From Microbulbifer aggregans (lineage in GTDB: Bacteria > Pseudomonadota > Gammaproteobacteria > Pseudomonadales > Cellvibrionaceae): DNA of 64,000 nt. Below are positions 27,434-37,157 of this stretch, in pieces. The notes below the pieces were generated by a model. The model ran no database searches. It was given only the letters and a program-made list of their open reading frames with translations, and was not told the origin of the DNA. Both the position numbers and the translations under genes were made by a program. Within the stretch, counting starts at the first letter, position 1. Every line of letters starts with the position of its first letter. The stretch covers positions 682,001 to 746,000 of the forward strand of contig NZ_CP014143.1 of the NCBI RefSeq assembly GCF_001750105.1, written 5' to 3'.

Positions 27434-28019
27434 GCTGCTCACCGCTGGTGCCGGAGCCTCTCTGCTCCGGGACCATCCCCCGCTGGACTTTGACTGGTTC
27501 AGCACCTCCTTTTTCAACACGAACCACCAGCCGCCGATTTTTCTCCTGTCCATGGGGCGTGCTGTTATCAGCAATGGGGACCGTATCGCCAAACCCCTCG
27601 GCAACAACACGCTCAGACTCGATACCGCGGTCGACGAGGAAGTTTTTCACCCACTCCGCCCGCCACTGAGACAAGCGCTGGTTTTTTTCTGGCTCCCCTT
27701 CGCTGTCAGTGTGCCCCTCAATCACAATGGTTACCGACGGAAAGTCCCGCAGGATCACCAGCAGCGCCTCGACATCACCGATGGTTTCCATGTTTGGCGT
27801 TGAACCACCGGGCTCAAAATCCACGGTCAGCAGAAACTCGTTTTCCTCTGAGCCACCGCGCAGGTAGCGCACCACGGCATCGCCAAAGGTGAGTGACTGT
27901 TCACCCTGGCCACGATCCGCTTCCGGGGGAGTCAGGGCATATTTCTTGTGGGGATCATCGTAGCAAGCAGCCAGCAACAGGCTGATGATGAGCAGGAGCG
28001 AACAGCGACTTGGCACCAT
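27420..28019 (-). CDS. OmpA-family peptidoglycan-binding lipoprotein
   Basis: About 199 residues from the ATG at 28019; the frame is open 32 codons upstream, but this start gives a clean signal with lipobox Leu16-Ala-Ala-Cys19 and has GGGAGA upstream. The C-terminal OmpA domain (about 75-180) shows IVIEGHTDSEGEPEKNQRLSQWRAEWVKNFLV and the NRRLVVRV end, which bind meso-diaminopimelate. It probably tethers outer membrane to cell wall, like Pal/YiaD proteins. It converges on metF with overlapping ends and no terminator between them. Confidence 0.88.
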   Translation of the reverse strand: MVPSRCSLLLIISLLLAACYDDPHKKYALTPPEADRGQGEQSLTFGDAVVRYLRGGSEENEFLLTVDFEPGGSTPNMETIGDVEALLVILRDFPSVTIVIEGHTDSEGEPEKNQRLSQWRAEWVKNFLVDRGIESERVVAEGFGDTVPIADNSTPHGQEKNRRLVVRVEKGGAEPVKVQRGMVPEQRGSGTSGEQLSRD

Positions 28020-28160
28020 AACCGGGATCTCCCGTGGTGGCTTTGTTCGGGTGGCGTTGCAATCATTGTAGATCACACACGGAGAAATGCCCGCGCGCTG
28101 AGTTGCCAGAGGCAACAGGAACTGAGGTGTCCAGGCAGGGAGGTAGGGCCGATCAGCGAC

Positions 28161-28823
28161 TCAGAGGTGATCCAGCACCGCCAGCATATCCTTTACCACG
28201 ATGGCTCCCTGCTCCTCGAGCTGTCCCACCCGGCGGGGATGATTGCTGAAACCCACAACCGGCATCCCCGCAGCCACAGCCGCTTTCACTCCGGCGATGG
28301 AATCCTCCACCACCAGGCAGTGCTGGGGTTCGACATTCATCGACTGCGCCGCGTGCAGGAACAGGTCCGGCCAGGGTTTGCCGCGGCCGACATCATCGAC
28401 ACTGAAGATGCGGCCATCGAAATAATCATAGAGACCCGTGCGGTTCAGGGTCAGGCGCATCTTGTCATGGGAGCCCGAAGAGGCGACGCAGCTGCGCAGG
28501 TTCAACTGCAGCAGGTGATCGAGCAGGTCTTCGATCCCCACCACGGGCTCCAGCTCCTCGTGAAATGCCTCGCGTATGCGTCGCTCGGTGTTGCTGAAAT
28601 AGTTGTCCGGCAGCGGGCCGCCATAGCGCGTTTCGATTTCCAGCAGGCAATCTTTGGCCGGACGACCGCTGAACTGTTCATCCAGCTCTTCCGCGGTGGT
28701 CTGCATACCGAGCTTGTTCATTTCCTCGGCCAGAATACGGCAGACGATTGTCTCGCTGTCTACCAGTACCCCATCACAGTCGAAAATCACCAATTGCGTC
28801 GCGAACATTTCAGCCTCACTCAT
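28161..28823 (-). CDS. HAD-superfamily phosphatase, beta-phosphoglucomutase-like
   Basis: 220 residues. HAD motif I is FDCDGVLVDSE (Asp15 nucleophile, Asp17). Motif II lies in SCVASSGSHDK, motif III in GRGKPWPDLFLHAA and motif IV in CLVVEDSIAGVKAA. The four-helix cap after motif I is of the C1 type, as in sugar-phosphate phosphatases and YieH-like enzymes. The substrate is not predictable. The ATG directly follows the stop of the small membrane protein gene, so the two are co-translated. An alternative ATG at 28808 has a better GAGG ribosome site. Confidence 0.88.
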   Translation of the reverse strand: MSEAEMFATQLVIFDCDGVLVDSETIVCRILAEEMNKLGMQTTAEELDEQFSGRPAKDCLLEIETRYGGPLPDNYFSNTERRIREAFHEELEPVVGIEDLLDHLLQLNLRSCVASSGSHDKMRLTLNRTGLYDYFDGRIFSVDDVGRGKPWPDLFLHAAQSMNVEPQHCLVVEDSIAGVKAAVAAGMPVVGFSNHPRRVGQLEEQGAIVVKDMLAVLDHL

Positions 28824-29189
28824 TCAGCTGGCGGAGAGCAGCAGCAACCCCAGCAGTACACCGACCGCCCCACTGATCCGCAGGAAATTCTCGCTGCCGT
28901 GTGCGATCTTGATCGCCAGTGCCTTACTGCGTTCGAAGCCGATAAACAGCATATAGGCACCGGCCAGCACCAGCAGAACACCGAGCGCGTTGAAGAGGAT
29001 ATTCCACGCACGGGTATCAGCGATCAGCAACAGGATAAGGCCGACCACGATACGGCCCCAGGCGGACACCGCATAGCCGGTTTCATTGAGCCGCTCGCTC
29101 AGATTTCTGGCCAGATGCGGCTGCACAATGACGGCGATAGAAAGCCCCAGAATTGCCAAGCCAAGCAACCACAAAATCAACTTCACCAT
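28824..29189 (-). CDS. Small hydrophobic inner-membrane protein
   Basis: 121 residues, with four probable membrane helices (about 3-23, 45-60, 66-86, 103-120). The ATG is preceded by GGGAGA. It sits between rsmE and the HAD gene on the same strand. I do not recognise a characterised family. The short loops and a basic Arg/Lys patch before the third and fourth helices are the only other visible traits. Confidence 0.72.
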   Translation of the reverse strand: MVKLILWLLGLAILGLSIAVIVQPHLARNLSERLNETGYAVSAWGRIVVGLILLLIADTRAWNILFNALGVLLVLAGAYMLFIGFERSKALAIKIAHGSENFLRISGAVGVLLGLLLLSAS

Positions 29190-29255
29190 TGTTCTCTCCC
29201 TGAGATGGATGAGTGTGTAGAGTCCGGATCCAACCGAACGGCTTCGCGCCGCAGG

Positions 29256-29993
29256 TCAGAGGTCGCCCCATTGATACTGCAACACGGAAAGAGCTGCAAC
29301 CGGCGCGGTCTCGGTGCGCAATACGCGCGGGCCCAGCCGCAGTGGAGCAAAATCCCTTTGCAGCGCTGCCTCGATTTCTGTCGCAGACAGACCACCCTCC
29401 GGACCGACCAGCAACAGTACCGACTCCGGGCGACCGCGCTCGGCCTCCAGTTGGCGTAGACTCACCTCGGTTCGGTGGTGCAGTACCAGCTTGAAGTCCT
29501 CCCCGCCTGCCTCTTCCAGGAACTGCGGCAACTTGCGCGGCTCCAACACCTCGGGTACCCGGTTGCGCGCACACTGCTCACAGGCACTGATAGCAATCTG
29601 CCGCCAGTGACCCAATTTTTTCTGTAACCGCTCGCCGCTCAGCTTTACCTCACAGCGCTCGGTAAATAGCGGCTGGATGCGCGCCACCCCCAGCTCGGTG
29701 GCCTTCTGAATCACCCAGTCGAAACGGTCGCCGCGGGAAATCCCGATCGCCAATGTCAGCGCCAGCGACGACTCGCGATTCTCATCACGAAAAGCCCCCA
29801 CGCGAACACGCGCACGCTTGCCGGCCCCCACCAGTTCAGCCTCATATTCACCCCCGCGGCCATCAAACAACACCAGCGGGCGGCCCGCCTGCAGGCGCAG
29901 AACTTTTACCAGGTGGCGGCTGGCATTTTCGTCCAGTTCGACTTCACTGGACCCAGACAGGGGCTCGGGGGAATAGATACGCGGGACGCGCAT
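29256..29993 (-). CDS. rsmE: 16S rRNA (uracil(1498)-N(3))-methyltransferase
   Basis: 245 residues of the SPOUT class. The N-terminal PUA-like domain contains ASRHLVKVLRLQAG. The SPOUT domain has GDRFDWVIQKATELGVARIQPLFTERC, LVGPEGGLSATEIEAA and the C-terminal knot LRLGPRVLRTETAPVAALSVLQY. It methylates N3 of U1498 in helix 44 of 16S rRNA using SAM. It lies upstream of the small membrane protein and HAD genes, 66 bases away, on the same strand. Confidence 0.95.
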   Translation of the reverse strand: MRVPRIYSPEPLSGSSEVELDENASRHLVKVLRLQAGRPLVLFDGRGGEYEAELVGAGKRARVRVGAFRDENRESSLALTLAIGISRGDRFDWVIQKATELGVARIQPLFTERCEVKLSGERLQKKLGHWRQIAISACEQCARNRVPEVLEPRKLPQFLEEAGGEDFKLVLHHRTEVSLRQLEAERGRPESVLLLVGPEGGLSATEIEAALQRDFAPLRLGPRVLRTETAPVAALSVLQYQWGDL

Positions 29994-30029
29994 TGCCGAC
30001 AGTTCCTCAGCAGGGAAAGGGGAAAGACG

Positions 30030-30056
30030 AAAACGCCGACTCAGGGTCGGCGTTTT
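30030..30056 (-). terminator. Terminator of the RND efflux operon
   Basis: AAAACGCCGAC and GTCGGCGTTTT pair perfectly over 11 bp with a five-base loop. Read on the minus strand the stem ends in TTTT followed by CGTCTTTCC. It separates the RND operon from rsmE. Confidence 0.85.
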
Positions 30057-30072
30057 CTTTCAGGCTGGTAGT

Positions 30073-33000
30073 TTAGGCTTTTTCGAGGCTCACCGACAAT
30101 TCCGGGTCGGTGCCGCGCCGGCGATGGGCCCTGGCGCGCAGCACTTCAATCACCTTATACAGGTTCGGCACCAGCAGCAGCGTCACCGCGGTGGCGAACA
30201 GAACACCGAAGGCCAGGCTGACCACCATGGGAATCAGGAACTGCGCCTGGATCGAGCGCTCGAACATGATCGGCACCAGCCCCACAAAGGTGGTGATGGA
30301 GGTCAGGATAATCGGGCGGAAACGATCCCGTCCGGCCTGAACTACCGCATCCATGACGGCCATGCCCTCAGCACGCAGCTGGTTGATCCGATCCATCAGT
30401 ACCAGGTTGTCGTTCACCACCACGCCCGCGGCGGCCAGGAAACCCAGCATCGACATGATGCTGATGTCGTAACCCAGCAACAGGTGGCCGACGATGGCAC
30501 CGAAGAAGCCGAAAGGCACCGCAGTGAGGATCAGCAGCGGCTGCGAGTAACTGCGGAAGGCAATCGCCAGCAACGCGTAAATGGTGAACAGGGACAACAC
30601 GAAGAAGGCCAGGATCGAACTGCTGAACTCCTCTTCTTCCTGCATCTCACCCGCGGTTTGCAGCTTGAAGCCACTGAACTGCTGCTCCCAGCCAGGCACC
30701 TGCTTCTCGCGCAGTTCCTTGAGGATTTCGTGCGCCGACGCCGCCCCCGGTGTCAGTTCCGCAGTAATGCGCACGGTGCGCTCGCGGTCGTGACGACGAA
30801 TGGTGGTATAGCCGGGTACGTACACCGCATCGGCCACTGCGCTGAAGGGCACCTCGCCCTCGTTGGTGCGAATACGGATACGGTCGATCTGTTCTTCACT
30901 GGCCCGCTCTTCCTCGGGATAGCGCACCATGACCCGCACATCCTCGCGACCGCGGGGAATACGCTGCACTTCCTCGCCGTAGAAGCCCTGGCGCACCTGC
31001 TTGGCCACGTCGGCAAGGCCGATGCCCATATTGGTCGCATGGGGTTTCAGCTGGATCTCGATATCCTGACGGGCGCTGACCAGGTTGTCGCGCACGTCAT
31101 AAACGCCAGCGAATCCATCCAGCGCTTCCTTGACCGCATCGGCAGCAGCGCGCAGCTCGGCCATGTTGCCGGAAGAAGTACTCAGGTTCAGGGACATACC
31201 CGAGCCACCATCATTGATGGTGTGCTGGATGCGCATCTCCTCGATACTGGCCGGCAATTCACCGACATACTCCCGCCAGCGCAGCGCCAGCGTCTCAGAG
31301 GTGACATCCCGCTGCTCGCCATCCTTCAGCTGCAACAGCACCGTCACGTTACCGCGCCACAGGAAAGCCATGGTGTTTTCGACGAACGGCTCACCGCCAT
31401 TCTGCTCCAGCATTTCCGGATCGGCAGCCAGGCGCTCCGCGGCACCCTCAAACTGCTCCATCACCCGTTTGGCTTCCTCAAAGGACTCGCCCGGGGCCAT
31501 GGTGGTACGCAATTCCAGCAGGTCCGAGGGGACTTTGGGCGAGAAAGCGGAGCCGATGTAACCACCCTTAAAGACTGCAATCGACAGGAACAGCGCCATC
31601 ACGAAAATCATTACCGTGGCGCGGCTGTTGGTCAGGGACTTCTCCAGCAAGGGCAGGTAATACTTGTCGCCGGCGTCCTTCATGGCTCCGGCAAATTTTG
31701 CCCGCAGGCTCTGCAGTCGCATACCAATGCCGGAGGTGGCCTGCTTTTCCGGTTTCATGTTCACCAGATGCGCGGGCAGGATCAGCAGGGATTCCACCAG
31801 CGAGAAGAGCAGACACAACAGCACCACCACCGGCAGTGCCAGCATCATCTGTGAGGTGACGCCCGGCAGGAACAGCATGGGCACGAAGAACACCATGGTC
31901 GACACCACGGCAAAAATCACCGGTGCCGAGACCTGTTTGACGCCCTGTTCCGCCGCTTCCAGACCGGTTACCCCTCGGTCATGGGCAGCGTGCACGGCTT
32001 CCCCGACGATGATGGCATCATCTACGACGATACCCAGAATCAGCAGGAAGGCGAACAGAGACAGCATGTTCAGGGTTACGCCGGTGATGGGCAGCAACCA
32101 GAAGGCGCCCATAAAGGCGGTGGCAATACCGACCGTCACCCACATGGCCAGCGCCGGACGCAGGAACAGCATCAGCAGCACAAACACCAGCGCGAGACCA
32201 CCCAGGGCATTACCGGCCAGCAATTCCATCCGCCCCTCATAGGCCTTGGAAAAATCAAACCAGATTTCGAACTGCATGCCCGGCGGCAACTGCTCGCGGG
32301 CCTCGGCCATAAATTTCTTGATGTGCTCCGCAGTGGCTACCACGTCCAGCGGCTCACCCTGCATCACCCGCAGGTTCATGGCGGGCTTGCCGTTAAAGCG
32401 GATGATTGAGCCTTCTTCCTCGAAGCCGTCATTGATGTCCGCTACATCGCCGAGCAACAACCGCGTGCCATCACCGCGGCTCACCACCGGGATCTGGGCA
32501 AAATCCGCAGCCGTGTAGGCCTGGCCGCGGGTTTGCACCTGAATGTCACCCCGATCAGAGCGCACCATGCCGGCGGGCAGATCCAGAGAAGAACGGCGTA
32601 CCGCATTGGCAACATCATCGAAGCTCAGGTTATAGCGGCGCAGATCCACCTCTGAAACCTCGATCGAGACCTCATCGGCTCGGTCACCCCAGACATCCAC
32701 ACGGCGAACGCCGGGTTGCAGCATGAGCTTGTCGCGCAGATCCAGCGCCGTGTCTTTGAGCACGTGGGGAGAGACGGGACCGCCGATGGCGATCATCATC
32801 ATCTGCTGTTCCCACTCCTGCAGCGCGACTACCGGCCGCTCAATATCCGCCGGGAAGGTGTTGATACTGTCGACCTGCACCTTGATGTCGTTCAGCAGGC
32901 GCAGCTCATCGTAGCCATCCACTGCCTGCACGCGCACAGAACTGCGCCCGCGACTGGACCAGGAATTCACTTCCTTGATGCCCTTCACCTCGGAAATGGC

Positions 33001-33210
33001 CTGCTCTACCCGCTGGGTAACCTGCTGCTCCACCTCCGCAGGGCCGGCACCCCGGTAGCTGATATCGACCATCACGATGCCCGGATTCAGGGTCGGGAAA
33101 ACCTCACGGCCGATATGGGAAATACCAAACAAACCACCGATGAGAATCATGATCATCAGCAGGTTGGCGGCCTTACTGTTACGGACGAACCACCCGATAA
33201 TGCCCTGCAT
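30073..33210 (-). CDS. RND-family efflux permease (AcrB/HAE1-like)
   Basis: 1045 residues, the usual size for an inner-membrane RND pump with twelve helices. The TM4 proton-relay pair is visible in ILGIVVDDAIIVGEAVHA. FVPMLFLPGVTSQMM, VVNDNLVLMDRINQLRAEG and RFRPIILTSITTFVGLVPIM are the other family motifs. It starts two bases after the adaptor gene stops, so the two form one unit. No outer-membrane channel gene is adjacent, so it would use a TolC-like protein encoded elsewhere. The substrate is unknown; the sequence is closer to the HAE1/multidrug group than to heavy-metal CusA types. Confidence 0.94.
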   Translation of the reverse strand: MQGIIGWFVRNSKAANLLMIMILIGGLFGISHIGREVFPTLNPGIVMVDISYRGAGPAEVEQQVTQRVEQAISEVKGIKEVNSWSSRGRSSVRVQAVDGYDELRLLNDIKVQVDSINTFPADIERPVVALQEWEQQMMMIAIGGPVSPHVLKDTALDLRDKLMLQPGVRRVDVWGDRADEVSIEVSEVDLRRYNLSFDDVANAVRRSSLDLPAGMVRSDRGDIQVQTRGQAYTAADFAQIPVVSRGDGTRLLLGDVADINDGFEEEGSIIRFNGKPAMNLRVMQGEPLDVVATAEHIKKFMAEAREQLPPGMQFEIWFDFSKAYEGRMELLAGNALGGLALVFVLLMLFLRPALAMWVTVGIATAFMGAFWLLPITGVTLNMLSLFAFLLILGIVVDDAIIVGEAVHAAHDRGVTGLEAAEQGVKQVSAPVIFAVVSTMVFFVPMLFLPGVTSQMMLALPVVVLLCLLFSLVESLLILPAHLVNMKPEKQATSGIGMRLQSLRAKFAGAMKDAGDKYYLPLLEKSLTNSRATVMIFVMALFLSIAVFKGGYIGSAFSPKVPSDLLELRTTMAPGESFEEAKRVMEQFEGAAERLAADPEMLEQNGGEPFVENTMAFLWRGNVTVLLQLKDGEQRDVTSETLALRWREYVGELPASIEEMRIQHTINDGGSGMSLNLSTSSGNMAELRAAADAVKEALDGFAGVYDVRDNLVSARQDIEIQLKPHATNMGIGLADVAKQVRQGFYGEEVQRIPRGREDVRVMVRYPEEERASEEQIDRIRIRTNEGEVPFSAVADAVYVPGYTTIRRHDRERTVRITAELTPGAASAHEILKELREKQVPGWEQQFSGFKLQTAGEMQEEEEFSSSILAFFVLSLFTIYALLAIAFRSYSQPLLILTAVPFGFFGAIVGHLLLGYDISIMSMLGFLAAAGVVVNDNLVLMDRINQLRAEGMAVMDAVVQAGRDRFRPIILTSITTFVGLVPIMFERSIQAQFLIPMVVSLAFGVLFATAVTLLLVPNLYKVIEVLRARAHRRRGTDPELSVSLEKA

Positions 33211-33212
33211 AA

Positions 33213-34460
33213 TCAGCGCGCCCCCTGCGCGGCACCGCCAGCATCGGCGGTCACAGTCTCATCAGAGGCCGGCTCCTCGCTCACCTTGTCATCCCCAAGG
33301 ATCAGACCGGCCGGCTTTTCATTCAGCGGGTTGGCGGTGATCACCATCCCCTCGCGGGAGAAACCGAGGCTGGACACGACTACGCGCTCACCCGGGTCCA
33401 CATCACCGCGTACCCAGACATCCTCACCTACAGCCTGCAGCAGCTCGACGGTCTTGAAGCGCAACTTGTTCTCCGCGTCCAGTACCAGCAGGTGGTTCCC
33501 CTCGTGCAGTGCCTGGCGGGGCAGGCGCGCTACATCGTCAAAAGTCTTGCCGGCAATGTCCGCTTCCACAAACAGGCCGTTTACCAGTGGCGCCTCGCCT
33601 TCATAAGGGTTCTGTACCTGTGCCACGGCATAAACGAAGCGGCTGTTCGGGTCGATATTGGCCTCTGTACGCACCAGCTGGCCACGCCACTCACGCTTCT
33701 GGCCGGCAATCTGCGCGCTCAGGCGCACCGCCGGGCCATTCTCGATGGACTGCCCCAGGGGCAGCTCCAGCAATGCCAGCTGGCGGTCGGTCAGGGGCAG
33801 TCGCACCTCGGCGATACCAGTGCTGTGGATTTTCGCCAGTTTGGTGCCCGGAGTGATGTACTGGCCCAGATCCACATAGGTCTCCACCACGCGGCCTGCG
33901 AATGGGGTCTTGACCCGTGTGCGCTCCAGATCCAGCTTGGCCTGGTCGCGGTCGGCACGGGCCGCAGCCACGGCGGCCTCAGCGGCAGCCAGCTGCGGCT
34001 TGCGCAGGAACAGGGCGTTGGCCTCCTCAGAACCCAGATCGCGCCACTCGCGCTTGGCCTGCTTGGCGCGACCCTGCTCCTGGGCCAGTGTGGCCTTGGC
34101 GTTCGCCAGCTGGGACTCGGCGCGGGTCAGCTGGTGACGGTAATCCGCAGATTCGATCTGCAGCAGGGACTGGTCCGCCTGGAAGAAGCCTCCCGGTACA
34201 AAAGCGCCATCGACCTTTTCGATCGCACCGCCGACCCGGGCCACCACCTCGATCTCATGGCGTGCGCGCACGGTACCCTGGCTCGGCACCAGCAGGGTCT
34301 CACGACCCGGCTTGGCATACAGGACATCTGCCGTCGGCGGCACTACCGGCTCAGCAACTTTTTCCTTCGGTTTTGGCGCCAACAGGGTCACCAGCGCGAT
34401 TGCGGCCACACCGACAACAACAACGATGCCGAAAAACTTATTCTTCTTGGAAATTTTCAC
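33213..34460 (-). CDS. RND efflux periplasmic adaptor (membrane fusion protein)
   Basis: 415 residues from a GTG with GAGGG upstream. An N-terminal membrane anchor (about 9-28) is followed by a lipoyl half-motif (EVVARVGGAIEKVDGAFVPGGFFQ), a coiled-coil hairpin (about 105-175, many Ala, Gln, Lys, Glu), the second lipoyl half (TRVKTPFAGRVVETYVDLGQYITPG) and a beta-barrel domain. The C-terminal 25 residues are acidic and Ala-rich. It links the permease to an outer-membrane channel. A possible promoter TTGATC-17-TGGATA lies just upstream. Confidence 0.93.
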   Translation of the reverse strand: MKISKKNKFFGIVVVVGVAAIALVTLLAPKPKEKVAEPVVPPTADVLYAKPGRETLLVPSQGTVRARHEIEVVARVGGAIEKVDGAFVPGGFFQADQSLLQIESADYRHQLTRAESQLANAKATLAQEQGRAKQAKREWRDLGSEEANALFLRKPQLAAAEAAVAAARADRDQAKLDLERTRVKTPFAGRVVETYVDLGQYITPGTKLAKIHSTGIAEVRLPLTDRQLALLELPLGQSIENGPAVRLSAQIAGQKREWRGQLVRTEANIDPNSRFVYAVAQVQNPYEGEAPLVNGLFVEADIAGKTFDDVARLPRQALHEGNHLLVLDAENKLRFKTVELLQAVGEDVWVRGDVDPGERVVVSSLGFSREGMVITANPLNEKPAGLILGDDKVSEEPASDETVTADAGGAAQGAR

Positions 34461-34704
34461 AGATACCCTCTATCCAGAAGCGGATCCAAAAGTGATCAAA
34501 TTTTGACTAGTTGCGCATTCTACTGGAGTTCAGCAACAAATGAACTGCTTTCCGCTGCAAGTCGTCGCAGGGGATTGCAGTTCGCCGCAAACCTTTCTCA
34601 CAGGGCCTCGCTCCCGCATAATGCCGCTCCTGAATTCACCGGCGGCGCCATCCACAGTCGCCGGGCAAGATGTACTCTCCGCAGAACGGATGTAAGAAAA
34701 TAAA

Positions 34705-37053
34705 ATGCTGGATATCAACGCCCGAATCGCCGAAGAACTCAACGTTCGCCCGCAGCAGGTCTCAGCCACCGTCGCCCTGCTGGACGAAGGAGCCACAGTC
34801 CCGTTTATCGCCCGCTACCGGAAAGAAGTCACCGGCGCCCTGGACGACACACAGCTGCGTACCCTGGAAGAGCGCCTGCGTTACCTGCGGGAAATGGAAG
34901 AGCGCCGCGCGGCCATCCTGAAAAGCATCGACGAGCAGGGCAAACTTACCCCGGAGCTGGCGGAACAGATCAACGCTGCCGAGACCAAGAACCGGCTGGA
35001 AGACCTCTACCTGCCTTACAAGCCCAAGCGTCGCACCAAGGGCCAGATCGCCATCGAGGCCGGCCTGGAACCGCTCGCCGACGCCCTCTTTAACGATCCC
35101 GGCCTGAATCCCGAAGAGGAAGCGCAGCAGTACCTGAATACCGACAACGAGGACGCGTCCCTGCACGTCAAGGACATCAAGGCTGCTCTCGACGGTGCGA
35201 AGTTCATCCTGATGGAACGCTTTGCTGAAGACGCAGAGTTGCTCGGTAAGTTGCGCGATTTCCTCAAGCGCGACGGGCAGGTCAAATCCCGTGTACTGGA
35301 CGGCAAGGAAGAGGAAGGGGCCAAATTCCGCGATTACTTCGAATACGCCGAGGACTGGTCCAAGGTCCCGTCCCACCGCGCCCTGGCCATCTTCCGTGGC
35401 CGCAACGAAGGCGTGCTGGCCATCAGCATCGGCCTCGAGGGTGACGAGGAGCGCCCGGCCACCGCAGGCCATCCCTGCGAGAGCATGATTGCCAAACATG
35501 TCGACATCAGCGATCAGGGGCGTCCGGCTGACAAGTGGCTGGCGGAAGTGGTGCGCTGGACCTGGCGCATCAAGCTGCTCACCACCCTGGAGACCGACCT
35601 GATGGGCGAGCTCCGTGAGAAGGCCGAGGAAGAAGCCATCAAGGTCTTCTCCCGCAACCTGAAAGACCTGCTGCTGGCCGCACCCGCCGGCCAGAAAGCC
35701 ACTATCGGCCTGGACCCGGGCCTGCGTACCGGGGTGAAAGTGGCGGTGGTCGACGCGACCGGCAAGGTGCTGGATCACACTGCCATTTATCCCAACCCGC
35801 CGCAGAACCGCACCGCTGAGTCTGCGGCCGTCATTGCCGCGCTGTGCACCAAGTACGATGTGGGCCTGATCGCGATCGGCAACGGCACCGCCAGCCGCGA
35901 GACCGACAAGTTCGTTGGCGATACGCTCAAACACTTCAAGCTCAGCGCGCAGAAAGTGATGGTGAACGAGGCCGGCGCCTCCGTGTACTCGGCTTCCGAG
36001 TTTGCCGCCCGTGAATTCCCGGACCTGGACGTGACCATCCGCGGCGCGATCTCCATCGCCCGCCGCCTGCAGGACCCGCTGGCAGAACTGGTGAAGATCG
36101 AGCCCAAGTCCATCGGTGTCGGCCAGTACCAGCACGATGTCTCCCAGACCCAGCTGGCCCGCTCCCTGGACGCCGTGGTGGAAGACTGTGTGAACGGCGT
36201 TGGTGCCGAGCTGAATTCAGCCTCCGCACCGCTGCTGGCGCGGGTATCCGGCCTCAGCAACTCCATCGCTGCCAATATCGTCACCTATCGCGACCAGAAC
36301 GGCGCATTCAAGAGCCGCGCCCAACTGAAGGAAGTGCCGCGCCTGGGGCCCAAGGCTTTCGAGCAGGCCGCCGGCTTCCTGCGCATCAACAACGGTGAGA
36401 ACCCGCTGGACAAGTCAGGTGTGCACCCGGAAGCCTACGTGGTGGTTAAGCGCATCGCCGAGAAGAACGGTCGCGAGATCAACAGCCTGATCGGCGACTC
36501 AGCCTTCCTGCGCAAGCTGAACCCGGCGGACTACACCGATGAAAAATTTGGTGTGCCCACCGTTACCGACATCATCGCCGAGCTGGAGAAGCCCGGCCGC
36601 GACCCGCGCCCGGAATTCCGCACCGCCAAATTCGAAGAGGGTGTCGAGGAGATCAAGGATCTGCGCCCCGGCATGATCCTCGAGGGCACCGCCACCAACG
36701 TCACCAATTTCGGCGCCTTCGTGGATATCGGCGTGCATCAGGACGGCCTGGTACACATCTCCGCGCTGTCGGACAAGTTCGTCAAGGACCCACACGAAGT
36801 CATCAAGGCCGGCGACATCGTCAAGGTCAAAGTGATGGAAGTGGATGTGGCGCGCAAGCGTATCGGCCTGTCCATGCGCCTGTCCGACGAACCGGGCGAG
36901 CAGGGCAGTGGCGGCGTCAAGAAAGGTGATCACCGCGAGAGCCGCCAAGCCCAGCGCCACAACAACCGCAACCGCCAGCAACAGGGCGGCCAGGGTGGTG
37001 GCCGCGGCAGCATGGGCGACCTGCTGGCGGCGGCAATGAAAAACAAGAAGTGA
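34705..37053 (+). CDS. tex: Tex-like RNA-binding transcription accessory protein
   Basis: 782 residues with the full Tex architecture: Tex N-terminal helical domain ([33 protein letters not shown]), YqgF/RNase H-like domain ([18 protein letters not shown]), helix-hairpin-helix domains ([11 protein letters not shown] to [11 protein letters not shown]) and a C-terminal S1 RNA-binding domain (about 655-725; [29 protein letters not shown]). A basic Gln/Arg/Gly-rich tail of about 45 residues follows, and is longer than in most homologues. Tex is a conserved cytoplasmic nucleic-acid-binding protein tied to transcription. It is monocistronic. Confidence 0.96.
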   Translation: MLDINARIAEELNVRPQQVSATVALLDEGATVPFIARYRKEVTGALDDTQLRTLEERLRYLREMEERRAAILKSIDEQGKLTPELAEQINAAETKNRLEDLYLPYKPKRRTKGQIAIEAGLEPLADALFNDPGLNPEEEAQQYLNTDNEDASLHVKDIKAALDGAKFILMERFAEDAELLGKLRDFLKRDGQVKSRVLDGKEEEGAKFRDYFEYAEDWSKVPSHRALAIFRGRNEGVLAISIGLEGDEERPATAGHPCESMIAKHVDISDQGRPADKWLAEVVRWTWRIKLLTTLETDLMGELREKAEEEAIKVFSRNLKDLLLAAPAGQKATIGLDPGLRTGVKVAVVDATGKVLDHTAIYPNPPQNRTAESAAVIAALCTKYDVGLIAIGNGTASRETDKFVGDTLKHFKLSAQKVMVNEAGASVYSASEFAAREFPDLDVTIRGAISIARRLQDPLAELVKIEPKSIGVGQYQHDVSQTQLARSLDAVVEDCVNGVGAELNSASAPLLARVSGLSNSIAANIVTYRDQNGAFKSRAQLKEVPRLGPKAFEQAAGFLRINNGENPLDKSGVHPEAYVVVKRIAEKNGREINSLIGDSAFLRKLNPADYTDEKFGVPTVTDIIAELEKPGRDPRPEFRTAKFEEGVEEIKDLRPGMILEGTATNVTNFGAFVDIGVHQDGLVHISALSDKFVKDPHEVIKAGDIVKVKVMEVDVARKRIGLSMRLSDEPGEQGSGGVKKGDHRESRQAQRHNNRNRQQQGGQGGGRGSMGDLLAAAMKNKK

Positions 37054-37061
37054 CCGACAGG

Positions 37062-37087
37062 GGGCGATCGAGAGATCGCCCTTTTTT
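37062..37087 (+). terminator. Terminator of tex
   Basis: GGGCGATC/GATCGCCC, a perfect 8-bp stem with a GAGA tetraloop, is followed by six T, directly downstream of the tex stop codon. Confidence 0.92.
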
Positions 37088-37157
37088 GTACTCGTCGCAC
37101 GCCGACAGCGCCCTGATTTAACCACTCAGCGATAACCGCAAATCAGAGCCAATACCG

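Noticed and set aside
27948..29459. Long plus-strand open frame opposite the HAD and membrane-protein genes
   Set aside because: It covers three confident minus-strand genes with good ribosome sites; the protein is Gln/His-rich and artefact-like.
30124..31854. Long plus-strand open frame opposite the RND permease
   Set aside because: The His/Gln-rich translation is typical of antisense to a GC-rich membrane protein gene; the RND motifs on the minus strand are unambiguous.
34762..36135. Minus-strand open frame opposite tex
   Set aside because: There is no ribosome site or family resemblance, and it is fully inside tex.
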